A DNA stretch of 64,000 nucleotides from Lentzea alba (lineage in GTDB: Bacteria > Actinomycetota > Actinomycetes > Mycobacteriales > Pseudonocardiaceae). The position numbers and the translations under genes are program-made. The stretch lies in contig NZ_JAAMPJ010000009.1 of assembly GCF_011067745.1 (NCBI RefSeq), positions 186,001-250,000 on the forward strand, given 5' to 3'. Shown here piece by piece: positions 17,712-25,795 of this stretch; the stretch's first letter is position 1; each line of letters begins with the position of its first letter. The notes under the pieces were generated by a model. It had not been told where the DNA came from, made no database searches, and saw only the letters and a list, made by a program, of their open reading frames with translations.

Positions 17712-19391
17712 TCAGGCCGGCACAGCGGCGAACGACCGGGGGTCCGCGGACTTGGTGTAGGCGGGCAGATCGGCGTACTTCTCGCGGAGGTTCCGCTTGA
17801 GCACCTTGCCGGTGACGCCGACCGGGAAGTCGTCGTCGGTGCGGGCCAGTTCGAGCGCGCCGAGCGTGAGGTGTCCCGCGCGAGCGAGTTCCTCGTTGGC
17901 GAACCGCAGCATCTTGTCCGGGTCGGGATCGGTGCCCGGCTGGGGCACCACCACCGCGACCGGCACCACGACGCCGTCGGCCTTGCCCGCGACGACCGCG
18001 CAGTCCACGACGTCGGGCACGTCGGCGAGCATGATCTCCTCCATGAACACCGAGTAGCCGGTGCGCTCGGGGGTGATCAACGCGTCGACGGTCCGGTCCA
18101 CCAGGAAGTGGTCGCCGTTCGAGTCGCGGTAGCCGTTGTCGCCGGTGAGCCAGTAGCCCGACAGGCGGCTGCGGTAGTTGAGCTCGTGGTTGTCCCAGTA
18201 GCCCGGTGTGATGGCCGGCCCCTTGGCCGCGAGCAGACCGACCTCGTTGTCGTCGGCGAACGTGCCGTCGGGACGCAGGATCGTCACTTCCGCGACCCCG
18301 ACCGGCTTGCCCGCACACCGGTCGTTGCGTTCGGTGTCGAGCGTGCGGATCTTGAGCAGCACGCCCCAGCCGAGCTCCGTGGTGCCGAGCCGGTCGAAGA
18401 ACGCCGACTGCGGCAGGTGCGGGCTGCGTCGGCCGAGGATGTCCTTGATGTGCGCCTCGTGCACCGCGTCACCGATGGACACCCACACGTTCACCGAGTC
18501 GAGTGCTCCCGGCGCCAGGTCCAGCGCGGGAATCTCGGAGTACGCGTGGGCGAACGACATGACCGTGGTCGGCTTGTACTCGGCGACCACCTCGGCCAGT
18601 TCGTCGCCGGGACGGTCGAAGCCCGCTGTCGTCTGCGAGCCCGACAGCACCGCGTACACGGTGTAGGCGATGCAGCCCAGGTGCGACTGCGGGAGGCTGG
18701 TCATGGTCATCGAGCCCGGCTGTTCCTTGAAGTCGACCAGCCGGAACTTCGGTCCCGCGACGATGGAGCCGTGGGTGTGGATGGTCGGTTTGGGCAGGCC
18801 GGTGGTGCCCGACGAGTGCAGGACCGTGACCGGGTCCTCGTCGTTGTGCCGGAACCTCATCTCCGCCGGCATTTCGGCGTGCGGCGGGAAGGGCTGCTCC
18901 TCCGCCACCTGTGTCCACTTGACGGACGGCATCGTCGCCGCGAGTTCCGCCAGGTCGTCCATTCTGGACTTTCCAGCGAAGATGCCGACCGGGTTCGTCT
19001 GACCGGTCAGCGACTCGGCGATCTCCTTGGAGGCCTTGGTGTTGATCAGCACCGCGATGGCGCCGATCTGGGCCAGGGCGTAGAAGTGCACGTGGTAGGC
19101 GAAGGTGTCCTCGATCCACACGACGACGCGGTCGCGTGGACGGACCCCCATCTGGTCGTAGTACCAGACCGACCAGCTCTGCACGAGCTCGTCCAGCTGC
19201 AGCAGGCTGAACTCGGTCTGCGGCTCGCCCTTGGTATTCAGGAGGGGCCGCAGGGTGCGCAGAAACGGCTGGTCCGGCGCCGGGCTCGCGGCGATGGCCG
19301 CGGGCAGCAGGTTGCCGCCACCGATCGTGGGGTCGGCGGCGACGGCGGCGCGCTGTTCGACGTTCAGGACGGTGGGAGCGAACTTGGTCAT
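17712..19391 (-). CDS. AMP-forming ligase (ANL family) 2, diazotase candidate
   Basis: 559 residues. P-loop HSSGTTGLPKPT is near residues 192-203, a TGD motif is in SGYWLTGDNGY, and the C-terminal lysine motif is GVTGKVLKRNL. It is divergent from standard acyl-CoA synthetases (DRLGTTELG replaces the usual YGxTE block). Its ATG overlaps the papC-like stop of the upstream gene (ATGA at 19388-19391), so it is made together with the 4-aminophenylpyruvate enzymes. CreM, an ANL protein in the cremeomycin pathway, uses ATP and nitrite to diazotise an aromatic amine. This protein is the best candidate for that step here. An ordinary carboxylate-activating role cannot be excluded. Confidence 0.8.
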   Translation of the reverse strand: MTKFAPTVLNVEQRAAVAADPTIGGGNLLPAAIAASPAPDQPFLRTLRPLLNTKGEPQTEFSLLQLDELVQSWSVWYYDQMGVRPRDRVVVWIEDTFAYHVHFYALAQIGAIAVLINTKASKEIAESLTGQTNPVGIFAGKSRMDDLAELAATMPSVKWTQVAEEQPFPPHAEMPAEMRFRHNDEDPVTVLHSSGTTGLPKPTIHTHGSIVAGPKFRLVDFKEQPGSMTMTSLPQSHLGCIAYTVYAVLSGSQTTAGFDRPGDELAEVVAEYKPTTVMSFAHAYSEIPALDLAPGALDSVNVWVSIGDAVHEAHIKDILGRRSPHLPQSAFFDRLGTTELGWGVLLKIRTLDTERNDRCAGKPVGVAEVTILRPDGTFADDNEVGLLAAKGPAITPGYWDNHELNYRSRLSGYWLTGDNGYRDSNGDHFLVDRTVDALITPERTGYSVFMEEIMLADVPDVVDCAVVAGKADGVVVPVAVVVPQPGTDPDPDKMLRFANEELARAGHLTLGALELARTDDDFPVGVTGKVLKRNLREKYADLPAYTKSADPRSFAAVPA

Positions 19392-20290
19392 GTGGTGTCC
19401 CTTCTCGCGGTGCTGACAGGTACTTCGCTCTGGCCGGCTGACCGCAGCTGCTGCGCCTGGAACATCTGGGCGCAGAAGGCGCCGTACTCGGGCAGGCGAT
19501 CGCCCAGCACGGCACGCAGAGCCGACAGAAGATCGGTGAACTCGGCCTCTCCCGCGCCGACCGCGGCGGCAAGGGTGGCCGTGCCCGCGCGCAGTGCGTC
19601 GCGGGCGGTCTCGGCGAACGGGTTCGCCGACTGGACGTCCCAGTAGACCTCGGGGGTTCCGCCCGCGATCCGCGCCAGCAGGGCCAGCAGGGTCGCGTGC
19701 GGGGGTGGGGCGAGCGCGGCGAGCTCGTCGACGGTGACGTCGAGCTCGGCCAGCGCCGCGCCGAAGGACAGGACCGCGGCGTGGGTGAGCGCCTGGGTCG
19801 CCGCGGCCAGCCGGTCGTGCCGGTCGGCCGTCACGCGCACGACGCGGGCACCCGCGCCGGTCAACAGGTTCAGCAGTTCCTCGGTGCGCGGACCGCCGCC
19901 GTTGAGTTCCACGGCGGCCACCGGCCGGTCGGGGAAACCCAGTGAGGGAGCGAACATCGGGTTGAGCCCGAGAAGCTCCACATCGGACCGGACAGCGTCA
20001 GCCGCTGCGGCGTAACGCGACTTGACCGACAGCGTGTCGACGAGCAGCGCGCCGGGCGACAGCGTCGCCGTGACCGGGCCGAGTGCTTGCAGCGCAACGG
20101 TTTCCGGCACGGCGAGCACCACGACGTCGGCCATGGCCAGCTCGGCTGCCAGCAGCGCGTCCGGAGCGGTGATGTCGGCTCCGGCCGAGCTGTCCGCGAC
20201 GTGCACCTCGGCGCCCGCCGCGGTCAGCAACTCGACGAACAACGTGCCCACCGCGCCGGCGCCGCCGGCGACGACGCAGCGGGTGGTCAT
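19388..20290 (-). CDS. papC: Prephenate dehydrogenase-like, 4-amino-4-deoxyprephenate dehydrogenase
   Basis: 300 residues. An N-terminal Rossmann fold VVAGGAGAVGTLF binds NAD, LDVTVDELAAL and the helical C-terminal half match the TyrA dimerisation domain, and GLNPMFAPSLGFPDRPV is the substrate-loop block. Its start overlaps the papA stop (20287-20290). With papA and papB beside it, the expected reaction is oxidative decarboxylation of 4-amino-4-deoxyprephenate to 4-aminophenylpyruvate, as in pristinamycin and chloramphenicol clusters, rather than tyrosine synthesis. Confidence 0.88.
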   Translation of the reverse strand: MTTRCVVAGGAGAVGTLFVELLTAAGAEVHVADSSAGADITAPDALLAAELAMADVVVLAVPETVALQALGPVTATLSPGALLVDTLSVKSRYAAAADAVRSDVELLGLNPMFAPSLGFPDRPVAAVELNGGGPRTEELLNLLTGAGARVVRVTADRHDRLAAATQALTHAAVLSFGAALAELDVTVDELAALAPPPHATLLALLARIAGGTPEVYWDVQSANPFAETARDALRAGTATLAAAVGAGEAEFTDLLSALRAVLGDRLPEYGAFCAQMFQAQQLRSAGQSEVPVSTARRDTT

Positions 20291-22323
20291 GCCACGTCCT
20301 CGAGAGCGGTCTCAAGGGCGGTGTCGACGACCGCGGTCACCATGGCGCGGGACTTCACCGCGGTCTCGGCGAACTCCTCCTCGGCGTCCGACAGCGCGAT
20401 GATCGCGCCACCGACGCCGAAGCGGACGCCGGACTCGGTCGCCACGAGCGTGCGGATGACGATGTTGAGGTCCACCGCGCCGCTGAGACCGAACCAGCCG
20501 ATCGCGCCGGAGTAGACACCGCGCGGGCCGTCCTCGAGCCGGTCGATGATCTCCATCGTGCGCAGCTTCGGCGCACCGGTCATCGAGCCGCCGGGGAACG
20601 CCGCGCGCACGCAGGCCACCGGCGACTGTCCTTCCCGCAGCGTGCCGCGGATCGTGGACACCAGCTGGTGGACCGGGGCGTAGGTCTCGACGTCGAACAG
20701 CTTCGGCACGTGCACCGAGCCGATCTCCGACACCACGTTGAGGTCGTTGCGGATCAGGTCGACGATCATCAGGTTCTCGGCCTGGTCCTTCTTGTTGGAG
20801 AACAGGTCGGCCTTGAGCGCCGCGTCCTCCTCCGGCGTGTTGCCGCGCGGCCGCGTGCCCTTGATCGGCTTGGCCTCGGCGACCCGGTCCACGCCGATCG
20901 ACAGGAACCGCTCCGGCGAGGCGCTCATGACGGAGACACCGGGGAAGTCGAGGAACGCGCCGTACGGCACGGGGCTGATGTTGCGCAGGTACGTGTAGGT
21001 GGTGAGCGGGTCGATCCGCACGTCCATGCTCACCTCGTTGGTGAGGCAGACCTCGTACGACTCGCCGTGGTCGATCTCGTGGAAGCACTCGTTGATGCGC
21101 TTGAGGTACGCGTCGTGGTCGTGCCGCAGTGCGGCGATCTTGCGCGCGGCCGGCGAGTTCATGTCGGTCCACTGCGTCGTCCGCGCGGCCTTCTCCCCCG
21201 CCCTCGTCGTGGCGGCGACCTGGTCCCCGATGACCGAGAGCCACGCCAGTGCGTCGGCGTCGGCGCCGTCGAGGCTCAGTGCCAGCAGGTAGGTCTCGCC
21301 GGCGACGTGGTCGACCGCGACCAGCCGGTCGGCGAACACCATCGCGGCGTCCGGTTCCTCGGCCTCGTTCACCTTCTGCGCACCCGACTCGACCTTGAGC
21401 TCGTAGCCGAGATAGCCGACGTAGCCGAGGTTGAAGTCGAACGGCACGCCCTCCGGGGTCGGAATGGCGCGCTGAGCGAGCTGCTCCTCCAGGTAGGCGA
21501 AGAAGGGCGACTCGACCTTCGCGACACCGTCGGCGCGCTCGATCGTGACCGTGTTCTCGGAGATCCGGTAGCTCAGGTACTCGGCGAGCGGCCCGGACGC
21601 GTCACCCATGTAGGAGAAGCGCGACAGGCCGTCGATCACCGAGCTGCTGTCCAGCCAGAACGGGTGGCTGCCGCCGGCGAAGAGCTTGCGGAACAACGCT
21701 TCGGTGTCCGGCAGCGCCGCGACCTTGCGCACGTGCACCTGGTAACCCCGCCGGCGCGACAGCGCCAGGTCGCGGAAGTTGGCGAGGAGCTCGCGGCCGT
21801 ACTCGCTGCTGATGGACTCCGGGTGGAACTGCACGCCCCAGATCGGCAGGCTGCGGTGCCGGACGCCCATGATGATGCCGTCGGTCCAGGCGATCGGCTC
21901 CAGGCAGTCGGGCAGCGTCGTCGCGGCCAGGGAGTGGTAGCGCACCACGTTGTACGGCGAGGGCAGCCCGGCGAAGACGTCCACGCCGGTGTGCTCGACC
22001 GGGAACACCCGTCCGTGCACCGGTTCCGGTGCCAGGCCGACCTTTCCGCCGAAGAGGTGGCAGATGCCCTGGTGGCCGAGGCAGACGCCGAGCACCGGCA
22101 GGCCGCTCTCCAGGATCGCCCTGGCGCTCACGCCGAAGTCGGTCTCGACGTCGGGGCTGCCCGGACCGGGTGAGATGACGACCGCGTCGAACTCGCTCAC
22201 GTCGATCGACGACCAGTCGACGTCGTTGCGGACCACGGTGGGTGCCACGCCGTTGACCTCGCCGAGCAGCTGGAAGAGGTTGTAGGTGAAGGAGTCGTAG
22301 TTGTCGATCAGAAGCGTGCGCAT
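20287..22323 (-). CDS. papA: Fused aminodeoxychorismate synthase
   Basis: 678 residues. Residues 1-195 are a class I glutamine amidotransferase with nucleophile Cys81 in GVCLGHQG and a late HPES motif. The rest is a chorismate-binding component I with PIKGTRPRG, LIRNDLN and GSMTGAPK. The fused order is typical of PapA/PabAB. It converts chorismate and glutamine to 4-amino-4-deoxychorismate. No 4-amino-4-deoxychorismate lyase (PabC) lies nearby, whereas papB and papC do, so flux goes to 4-aminophenylpyruvate and not PABA. Confidence 0.93.
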   Translation of the reverse strand: MRTLLIDNYDSFTYNLFQLLGEVNGVAPTVVRNDVDWSSIDVSEFDAVVISPGPGSPDVETDFGVSARAILESGLPVLGVCLGHQGICHLFGGKVGLAPEPVHGRVFPVEHTGVDVFAGLPSPYNVVRYHSLAATTLPDCLEPIAWTDGIIMGVRHRSLPIWGVQFHPESISSEYGRELLANFRDLALSRRRGYQVHVRKVAALPDTEALFRKLFAGGSHPFWLDSSSVIDGLSRFSYMGDASGPLAEYLSYRISENTVTIERADGVAKVESPFFAYLEEQLAQRAIPTPEGVPFDFNLGYVGYLGYELKVESGAQKVNEAEEPDAAMVFADRLVAVDHVAGETYLLALSLDGADADALAWLSVIGDQVAATTRAGEKAARTTQWTDMNSPAARKIAALRHDHDAYLKRINECFHEIDHGESYEVCLTNEVSMDVRIDPLTTYTYLRNISPVPYGAFLDFPGVSVMSASPERFLSIGVDRVAEAKPIKGTRPRGNTPEEDAALKADLFSNKKDQAENLMIVDLIRNDLNVVSEIGSVHVPKLFDVETYAPVHQLVSTIRGTLREGQSPVACVRAAFPGGSMTGAPKLRTMEIIDRLEDGPRGVYSGAIGWFGLSGAVDLNIVIRTLVATESGVRFGVGGAIIALSDAEEEFAETAVKSRAMVTAVVDTALETALEDVA

Positions 22324-22362
22324 GGTGGGGCCGCCCTTTCGCAGCTCTCTCGGTGGCTTGGC

Positions 22363-22686
22363 TCAGGAGCCGATGACCTCGTCCTCCACGCGGCAGGTCT
22401 CAGCGATGATCAGGTCATAGAGGTTGCGCAGGAAGTCCAGGTCGATGCCGTGCTCGAGGCCGTAGTCGGCCGCACGGCGCTGGACGATGCCTATCCGGTG
22501 CGGCTGCATCATCGGAACGCCGTGTTCGCGCTTGTGCACCGCGATGTCCACACACACCCCGATGCGCCGGCGCAGGGTGTCGAGCAGCACGACGTCGATC
22601 GCGTCGAGCTTGGCGCGCAAGGCTTCCAGGGCGTCTGGTGCCGCGGTGGCGTCCGAGGCAACGGGAACCGTGCTTGCAGCGGTCAT
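22363..22686 (-). CDS. papB: AroQ-type chorismate mutase-like, 4-amino-4-deoxychorismate mutase
   Basis: 107 residues, all helical, AroQ fold: LRAKLDAIDVVLLDTLRRRIGVC forms helix 1 with the active-site Arg, followed by VHKREHGVPMMQPHR. ATG 22686 was chosen because the family starts here; the open frame extends upstream without homology. It lies 39 bp upstream of papA. It rearranges 4-amino-4-deoxychorismate to 4-amino-4-deoxyprephenate. Confidence 0.88.
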   Translation of the reverse strand: MTAASTVPVASDATAAPDALEALRAKLDAIDVVLLDTLRRRIGVCVDIAVHKREHGVPMMQPHRIGIVQRRAADYGLEHGIDLDFLRNLYDLIIAETCRVEDEVIGS

Positions 22687-22705
22687 GTCAGGACCTCCGA
22701 ATGTG

Positions 22706-22805
22706 CGACGAGGCCCCCGGCTCGTGCGTCCGGAGGCCTCGTCGGCTGGATGTGGGGTCTGGGTACGCGACGAGGCCCCTGGTTTGTGCGTCCAGGGGCC
22801 TCGCC
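22706..22805. repeat. Two tandem hairpins between nitroreductase-like gene and papB
   Basis: Two related hairpins at 22706-22744 and 22768-22805 share CGACGAGGCCCC left arms and GGCCTCG right arms. Both fill the 128-bp gap between the DsbA-like stop and papB start. They could attenuate read-through into the pap genes; no leader peptide was found. Confidence 0.7.
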
Positions 22806-22814
22806 GGTGGGGTG

Positions 22815-23426
22815 TCAGCTGAAGTCGAACTCGCCCGTGCGGGTGCGCTTCAGCTCGAAGAACTTGGGATAGGAAGCCATTTCCACCGCGGCGTCGAACA
22901 GGCGGGCGGCCTGCTCGCCGCGCGGGATCGACATGAAGACGGGGCCGAAGAAGGCCACGCCGTCGATGTGGATCGTCGGCGTGCCGACCTCCTCGCCGAC
23001 CGGGTCCATGCCGCGGTGGTGGCTCGCCCGCAGCTTCTCGTCGAACGCGTCCGAGGTCGCGACCTCGGCGAGAGCGGGGTCCAGGTCGAGCGCGGCCAGC
23101 GCCTCGGCGATGACGACCGCGTAGTCCTTGTTGCCACCGTTGTGGATCCGCGTGCCGAGCTCGGTGTAGAGGTCGCGCAGGACCTCGTCGCCGTACTTCT
23201 CGGCGGCCGCGATCGCGACCCGCACCGGGCCCCACGCGCGGTCGCAGAACTCGCGGTACCAGGGCTCGATCTCCTTGTGCTCGTTGAGCACCGAGAGGCT
23301 CATCACCTGGAAGGACAGGTCGATGTCGCGGTGTTGTTCGACCTCGAGGATCCAGCGGGACGTGATCCAGGCGAACGGGCAGGCCGGGTCGAAGTAGAAG
23401 TCGACGCGCGGTTTCTGGGCCGTCAT
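22815..23426 (-). CDS. DsbA-family, mycothiol-dependent nitroreductase-like protein
   Basis: 203 residues with a thioredoxin-like N-terminus (VDFYFDPACPFAWITSRW) and a helical insert, the arrangement of the Rv2466c family found in mycothiol-using actinobacteria. The active site reads CPFA, so only the first Cys is present and the usual resolving Cys is absent. GTPTIHIDG is the cis-Pro loop. The start overlaps the aminotransferase stop (23423-23426). Rv2466c reduces nitro compounds with mycothiol; here it could act on a nitro, nitroso or diazo intermediate, or detoxify nitrite-derived species. That role is inferred. Confidence 0.82.
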   Translation of the reverse strand: MTAQKPRVDFYFDPACPFAWITSRWILEVEQHRDIDLSFQVMSLSVLNEHKEIEPWYREFCDRAWGPVRVAIAAAEKYGDEVLRDLYTELGTRIHNGGNKDYAVVIAEALAALDLDPALAEVATSDAFDEKLRASHHRGMDPVGEEVGTPTIHIDGVAFFGPVFMSIPRGEQAARLFDAAVEMASYPKFFELKRTRTGEFDFS

Positions 23427-24640
23427 GAGGGTGTTCTCCGGTTCCGTTCGGGTTCGGCGGCTTCCTTCACGACGCGGGCGAGCCTGCGCACGCCGATCGT
23501 GATGGCAGCCGGTTCTGGATATGAATACGACACCCGGAGGTGGTCGTCGCCCGAACCATCGGCGAAGAAACCCGTTCCGGGGACATATGCCACACCTTCC
23601 TGGATCGCCCGCGGCAGCATCGCCTTGGCCCCCACACCGTCCGGCAGCGCGAGCCACAGGAAGAAGCCTCCCTCCGGGACCCGCCACCGGGTACCGCGGG
23701 GCATCAGCGTGGACAGCGCGCCGAGCATGGTCTGGCGGCGTTCCCAGTAGAGCTCGCGCAGTGCCTTGACGTGGTCGATCCACGGCTCGTTGGCCAGGTA
23801 TCGGGCGACGGCGATCTGGGCGAGCCCGGAGTGGCAGAGCATCGCGGCCTCCGCGGCCAGCACCAGTTTGGCGGTGACCTCCGCGGGGGCGAGTGCCCAG
23901 CCGACCCGCAGGCCCGGCGCCAGGATCTTCGAGAACGACCCGAGGTACACGACGCCGGAGTGCGCCGCGCGCAACGCGGGCAGCGGCTCGCCTTCCAGAC
24001 GCAGCAACCCGTACGGGTTGTCCTCGACGATCTGCAGCCCGATCCGGTCGCAGGTCGCGAGCACCTCGGCCCGCCGCGCCGCGTCGAGCGTGACGCCGGA
24101 CGGGTTCGCGAAGTTCGGCACCGTGTAGAGGAACGCCACCCGCCGGCCGTCCCGGCGCGCCCGGTCCACCGCTTCGGCGACGGCGGGACCGCTGAGGCCC
24201 GCGCCGTCGTCGGGGACGTGCCGGACGTGGACTCCGTGCGCGGAGAACGTGGCCAGCGCGCCGACGTAGGCGGGCGACTCCGCGAGCACGACGTCGCCGG
24301 GGTCGGCCAGCACCGCGGTGACCAGGTCGAGCGCCTGCTGTGCGCCGGTGGTGACGACGACGTCGTCCGCGTCCGCGGAGATGCCCTCCTCCGCCATCAC
24401 CGTGCAGATCATCTCGCGCAGGCCGGGAGCGCCCTGCCCGGTGGCGTACTGCAACGCGCCGGGCTCCGCGGCGACCTCGCCGAGGATGCGCGCCAGCACC
24501 TGGCTGGGCAACGCGTCCGCGGCCGGCATGCCGCCTGCCAGCGACACCACGCCGGGGCGTGCCGCGACGGCGAACAGCGCCCGGATCTCCGAGGCGCGCA
24601 GGCCTTGGCTGCGATTGCTGAATCTGTCTGTGGGATCCAT
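23423..24640 (-). CDS. PLP aminotransferase (class I/II), aromatic aminotransferase candidate
   Basis: 405 residues, fold type I. YATGQGAPGLREMI, VPNFANPSG (substrate carboxylate region), DNPYG and GSFSKILAPGLRVGW (PLP lysine) are characteristic of the MocR/2-aminoadipate aminotransferase-like group. No N-terminal GntR domain is present, so it is an enzyme and not a regulator. Next to papABC it is the best candidate to convert 4-aminophenylpyruvate to 4-aminophenylalanine. It has a 96-bp leader with a large hairpin. Confidence 0.88.
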   Translation of the reverse strand: MDPTDRFSNRSQGLRASEIRALFAVAARPGVVSLAGGMPAADALPSQVLARILGEVAAEPGALQYATGQGAPGLREMICTVMAEEGISADADDVVVTTGAQQALDLVTAVLADPGDVVLAESPAYVGALATFSAHGVHVRHVPDDGAGLSGPAVAEAVDRARRDGRRVAFLYTVPNFANPSGVTLDAARRAEVLATCDRIGLQIVEDNPYGLLRLEGEPLPALRAAHSGVVYLGSFSKILAPGLRVGWALAPAEVTAKLVLAAEAAMLCHSGLAQIAVARYLANEPWIDHVKALRELYWERRQTMLGALSTLMPRGTRWRVPEGGFFLWLALPDGVGAKAMLPRAIQEGVAYVPGTGFFADGSGDDHLRVSYSYPEPAAITIGVRRLARVVKEAAEPERNRRTPS

Positions 24641-24675
24641 CGCGGTCTTCTCCTCTCTCCGTTGAGCGGGGAATC

Positions 24676-24723
24676 GTCAGGGCCGCCCGCACGTAGCCCA
24701 CCTAGGTGCGGGCGGGCCCTGAC
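24676..24723 (-). terminator. Large hairpin between the two aminotransferase genes
   Basis: GTCAGGGCC-GCCCGCAC pairs with GTGCGGGC-GGGCCCTGAC with one bulged base, starting 13 bp after the stop of the HisC-like gene. No T-run follows, so partial termination is likely. Confidence 0.6.
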
Positions 24724-24736
24724 GACAGCTGCGGGG

Positions 24737-25795
24737 TCAGTGGCAGCGGGAGTAGAGCTCCGCTGCTGCTAGGAAGGCGTCGTTGGCGTTGGGGTCCCCG
24801 ATGGAGACGCGGACGCCTTCGCCGGGGAAGGCCCGCACGGCCACCCCGGCCGCCGCGCAGGTGGCGGCGAACGCGACCGACTCCGCACCGAGAGGGAGCC
24901 AGACGAAGTTGGCCTCGGACTCGGGCACGGTCCGGCCCTGGTCGAGCAACGCGGCCCGGACGCGAGACGCCTCCTTGACCGTGGCCTCGACGCGGGCGGT
25001 GAGCTCGTCGCCCGCCCGCAGGGACGCCACCGCGGCGGCCTGCGCGATCCGGTTCACCCCGAACGACAAGCTCGCCGTGCGCGCGGCAGCGGCGAGACGT
25101 TCGTCCGCGATGACGTAACCGACACGCAGGCCGGCCAGGCCGTGCGCCTTGGAGAACGTGCGCACCACGGCGAGCGACGGCCGCCCGGCCAGTAGGTCCA
25201 GGCCGTCCGGTGACTCCGGATCGCGGACGTACTCGAAGTACGCCTCGTCCAGCAGCACCAGCACGTCCGGCGGCAGCGAGTCCACAAAGGACTCCAGTTC
25301 CGCACGGCGCACGACGGTCCCGGTGGGGTTGTTGGGGTTGCACACGATCACCGCGCGGGTCCGCGGTGTCACCGCGGCCGCCATCGCGGGCAGGTCGTGC
25401 CGTTCGTCGCGCAACGGCACCGGCACCGGGTTCATGCCGGCCAGCTTGGTCATCGTCGGATAGGCCTCGAACGACCGCCACGGGAACACGACCTCGCCGC
25501 CGGGCTCCTCCACCGCGGACAACAGGTTCGCGATCACCCCGCACGATCCGCAGCCGACCGCGACCTGCCCGGCGGCGACACCGAGCGAGGAGGCGAGCTC
25601 GCCGACCAGCTCGGCCGAGGTGTAGTCCGGGTAGCGGTGCACGTCCGCGGCGGCGCGGGAGATCGCGGCCGCGACCGACGGCAGCGGGCCGTCCGGGGAC
25701 TCGTTGGCCCCCAGCAGGAACGTCTCCCCCGAGGGCGAGACGACCGGCGGGCCCGGTTTGAAGGTGGGCAACGACTCGACGACGGGACGGATCAT
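24737..25795 (-). CDS. Histidinol-phosphate-type aminotransferase
   Basis: 352 residues. LGANESPDGP, VCNPNNPTGT, DEAYFEYV and TFSKAHGLAGLRVGY (PLP lysine) place it in the HisC/CobD group. ATG 25795 overlaps the stop of the upstream MFS gene (25792-25795), so it is the last member of the ATP-grasp/MFS transcription unit starting near 29602. HisC-like enzymes in biosynthetic clusters transaminate aromatic or other 2-oxo acids. It may share the 4-aminophenylpyruvate step with its neighbour or act on a different building block. Confidence 0.88.
   Translation of the reverse strand: MIRPVVESLPTFKPGPPVVSPSGETFLLGANESPDGPLPSVAAAISRAAADVHRYPDYTSAELVGELASSLGVAAGQVAVGCGSCGVIANLLSAVEEPGGEVVFPWRSFEAYPTMTKLAGMNPVPVPLRDERHDLPAMAAAVTPRTRAVIVCNPNNPTGTVVRRAELESFVDSLPPDVLVLLDEAYFEYVRDPESPDGLDLLAGRPSLAVVRTFSKAHGLAGLRVGYVIADERLAAAARTASLSFGVNRIAQAAAVASLRAGDELTARVEATVKEASRVRAALLDQGRTVPESEANFVWLPLGAESVAFAATCAAAGVAVRAFPGEGVRVSIGDPNANDAFLAAAELYSRCH

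Noticed and set aside
20668..22173. Long plus-strand frame opposite papA
   Set aside because: Composition is typical of a high-GC shadow frame and the minus strand encodes an intact aminodeoxychorismate synthase.
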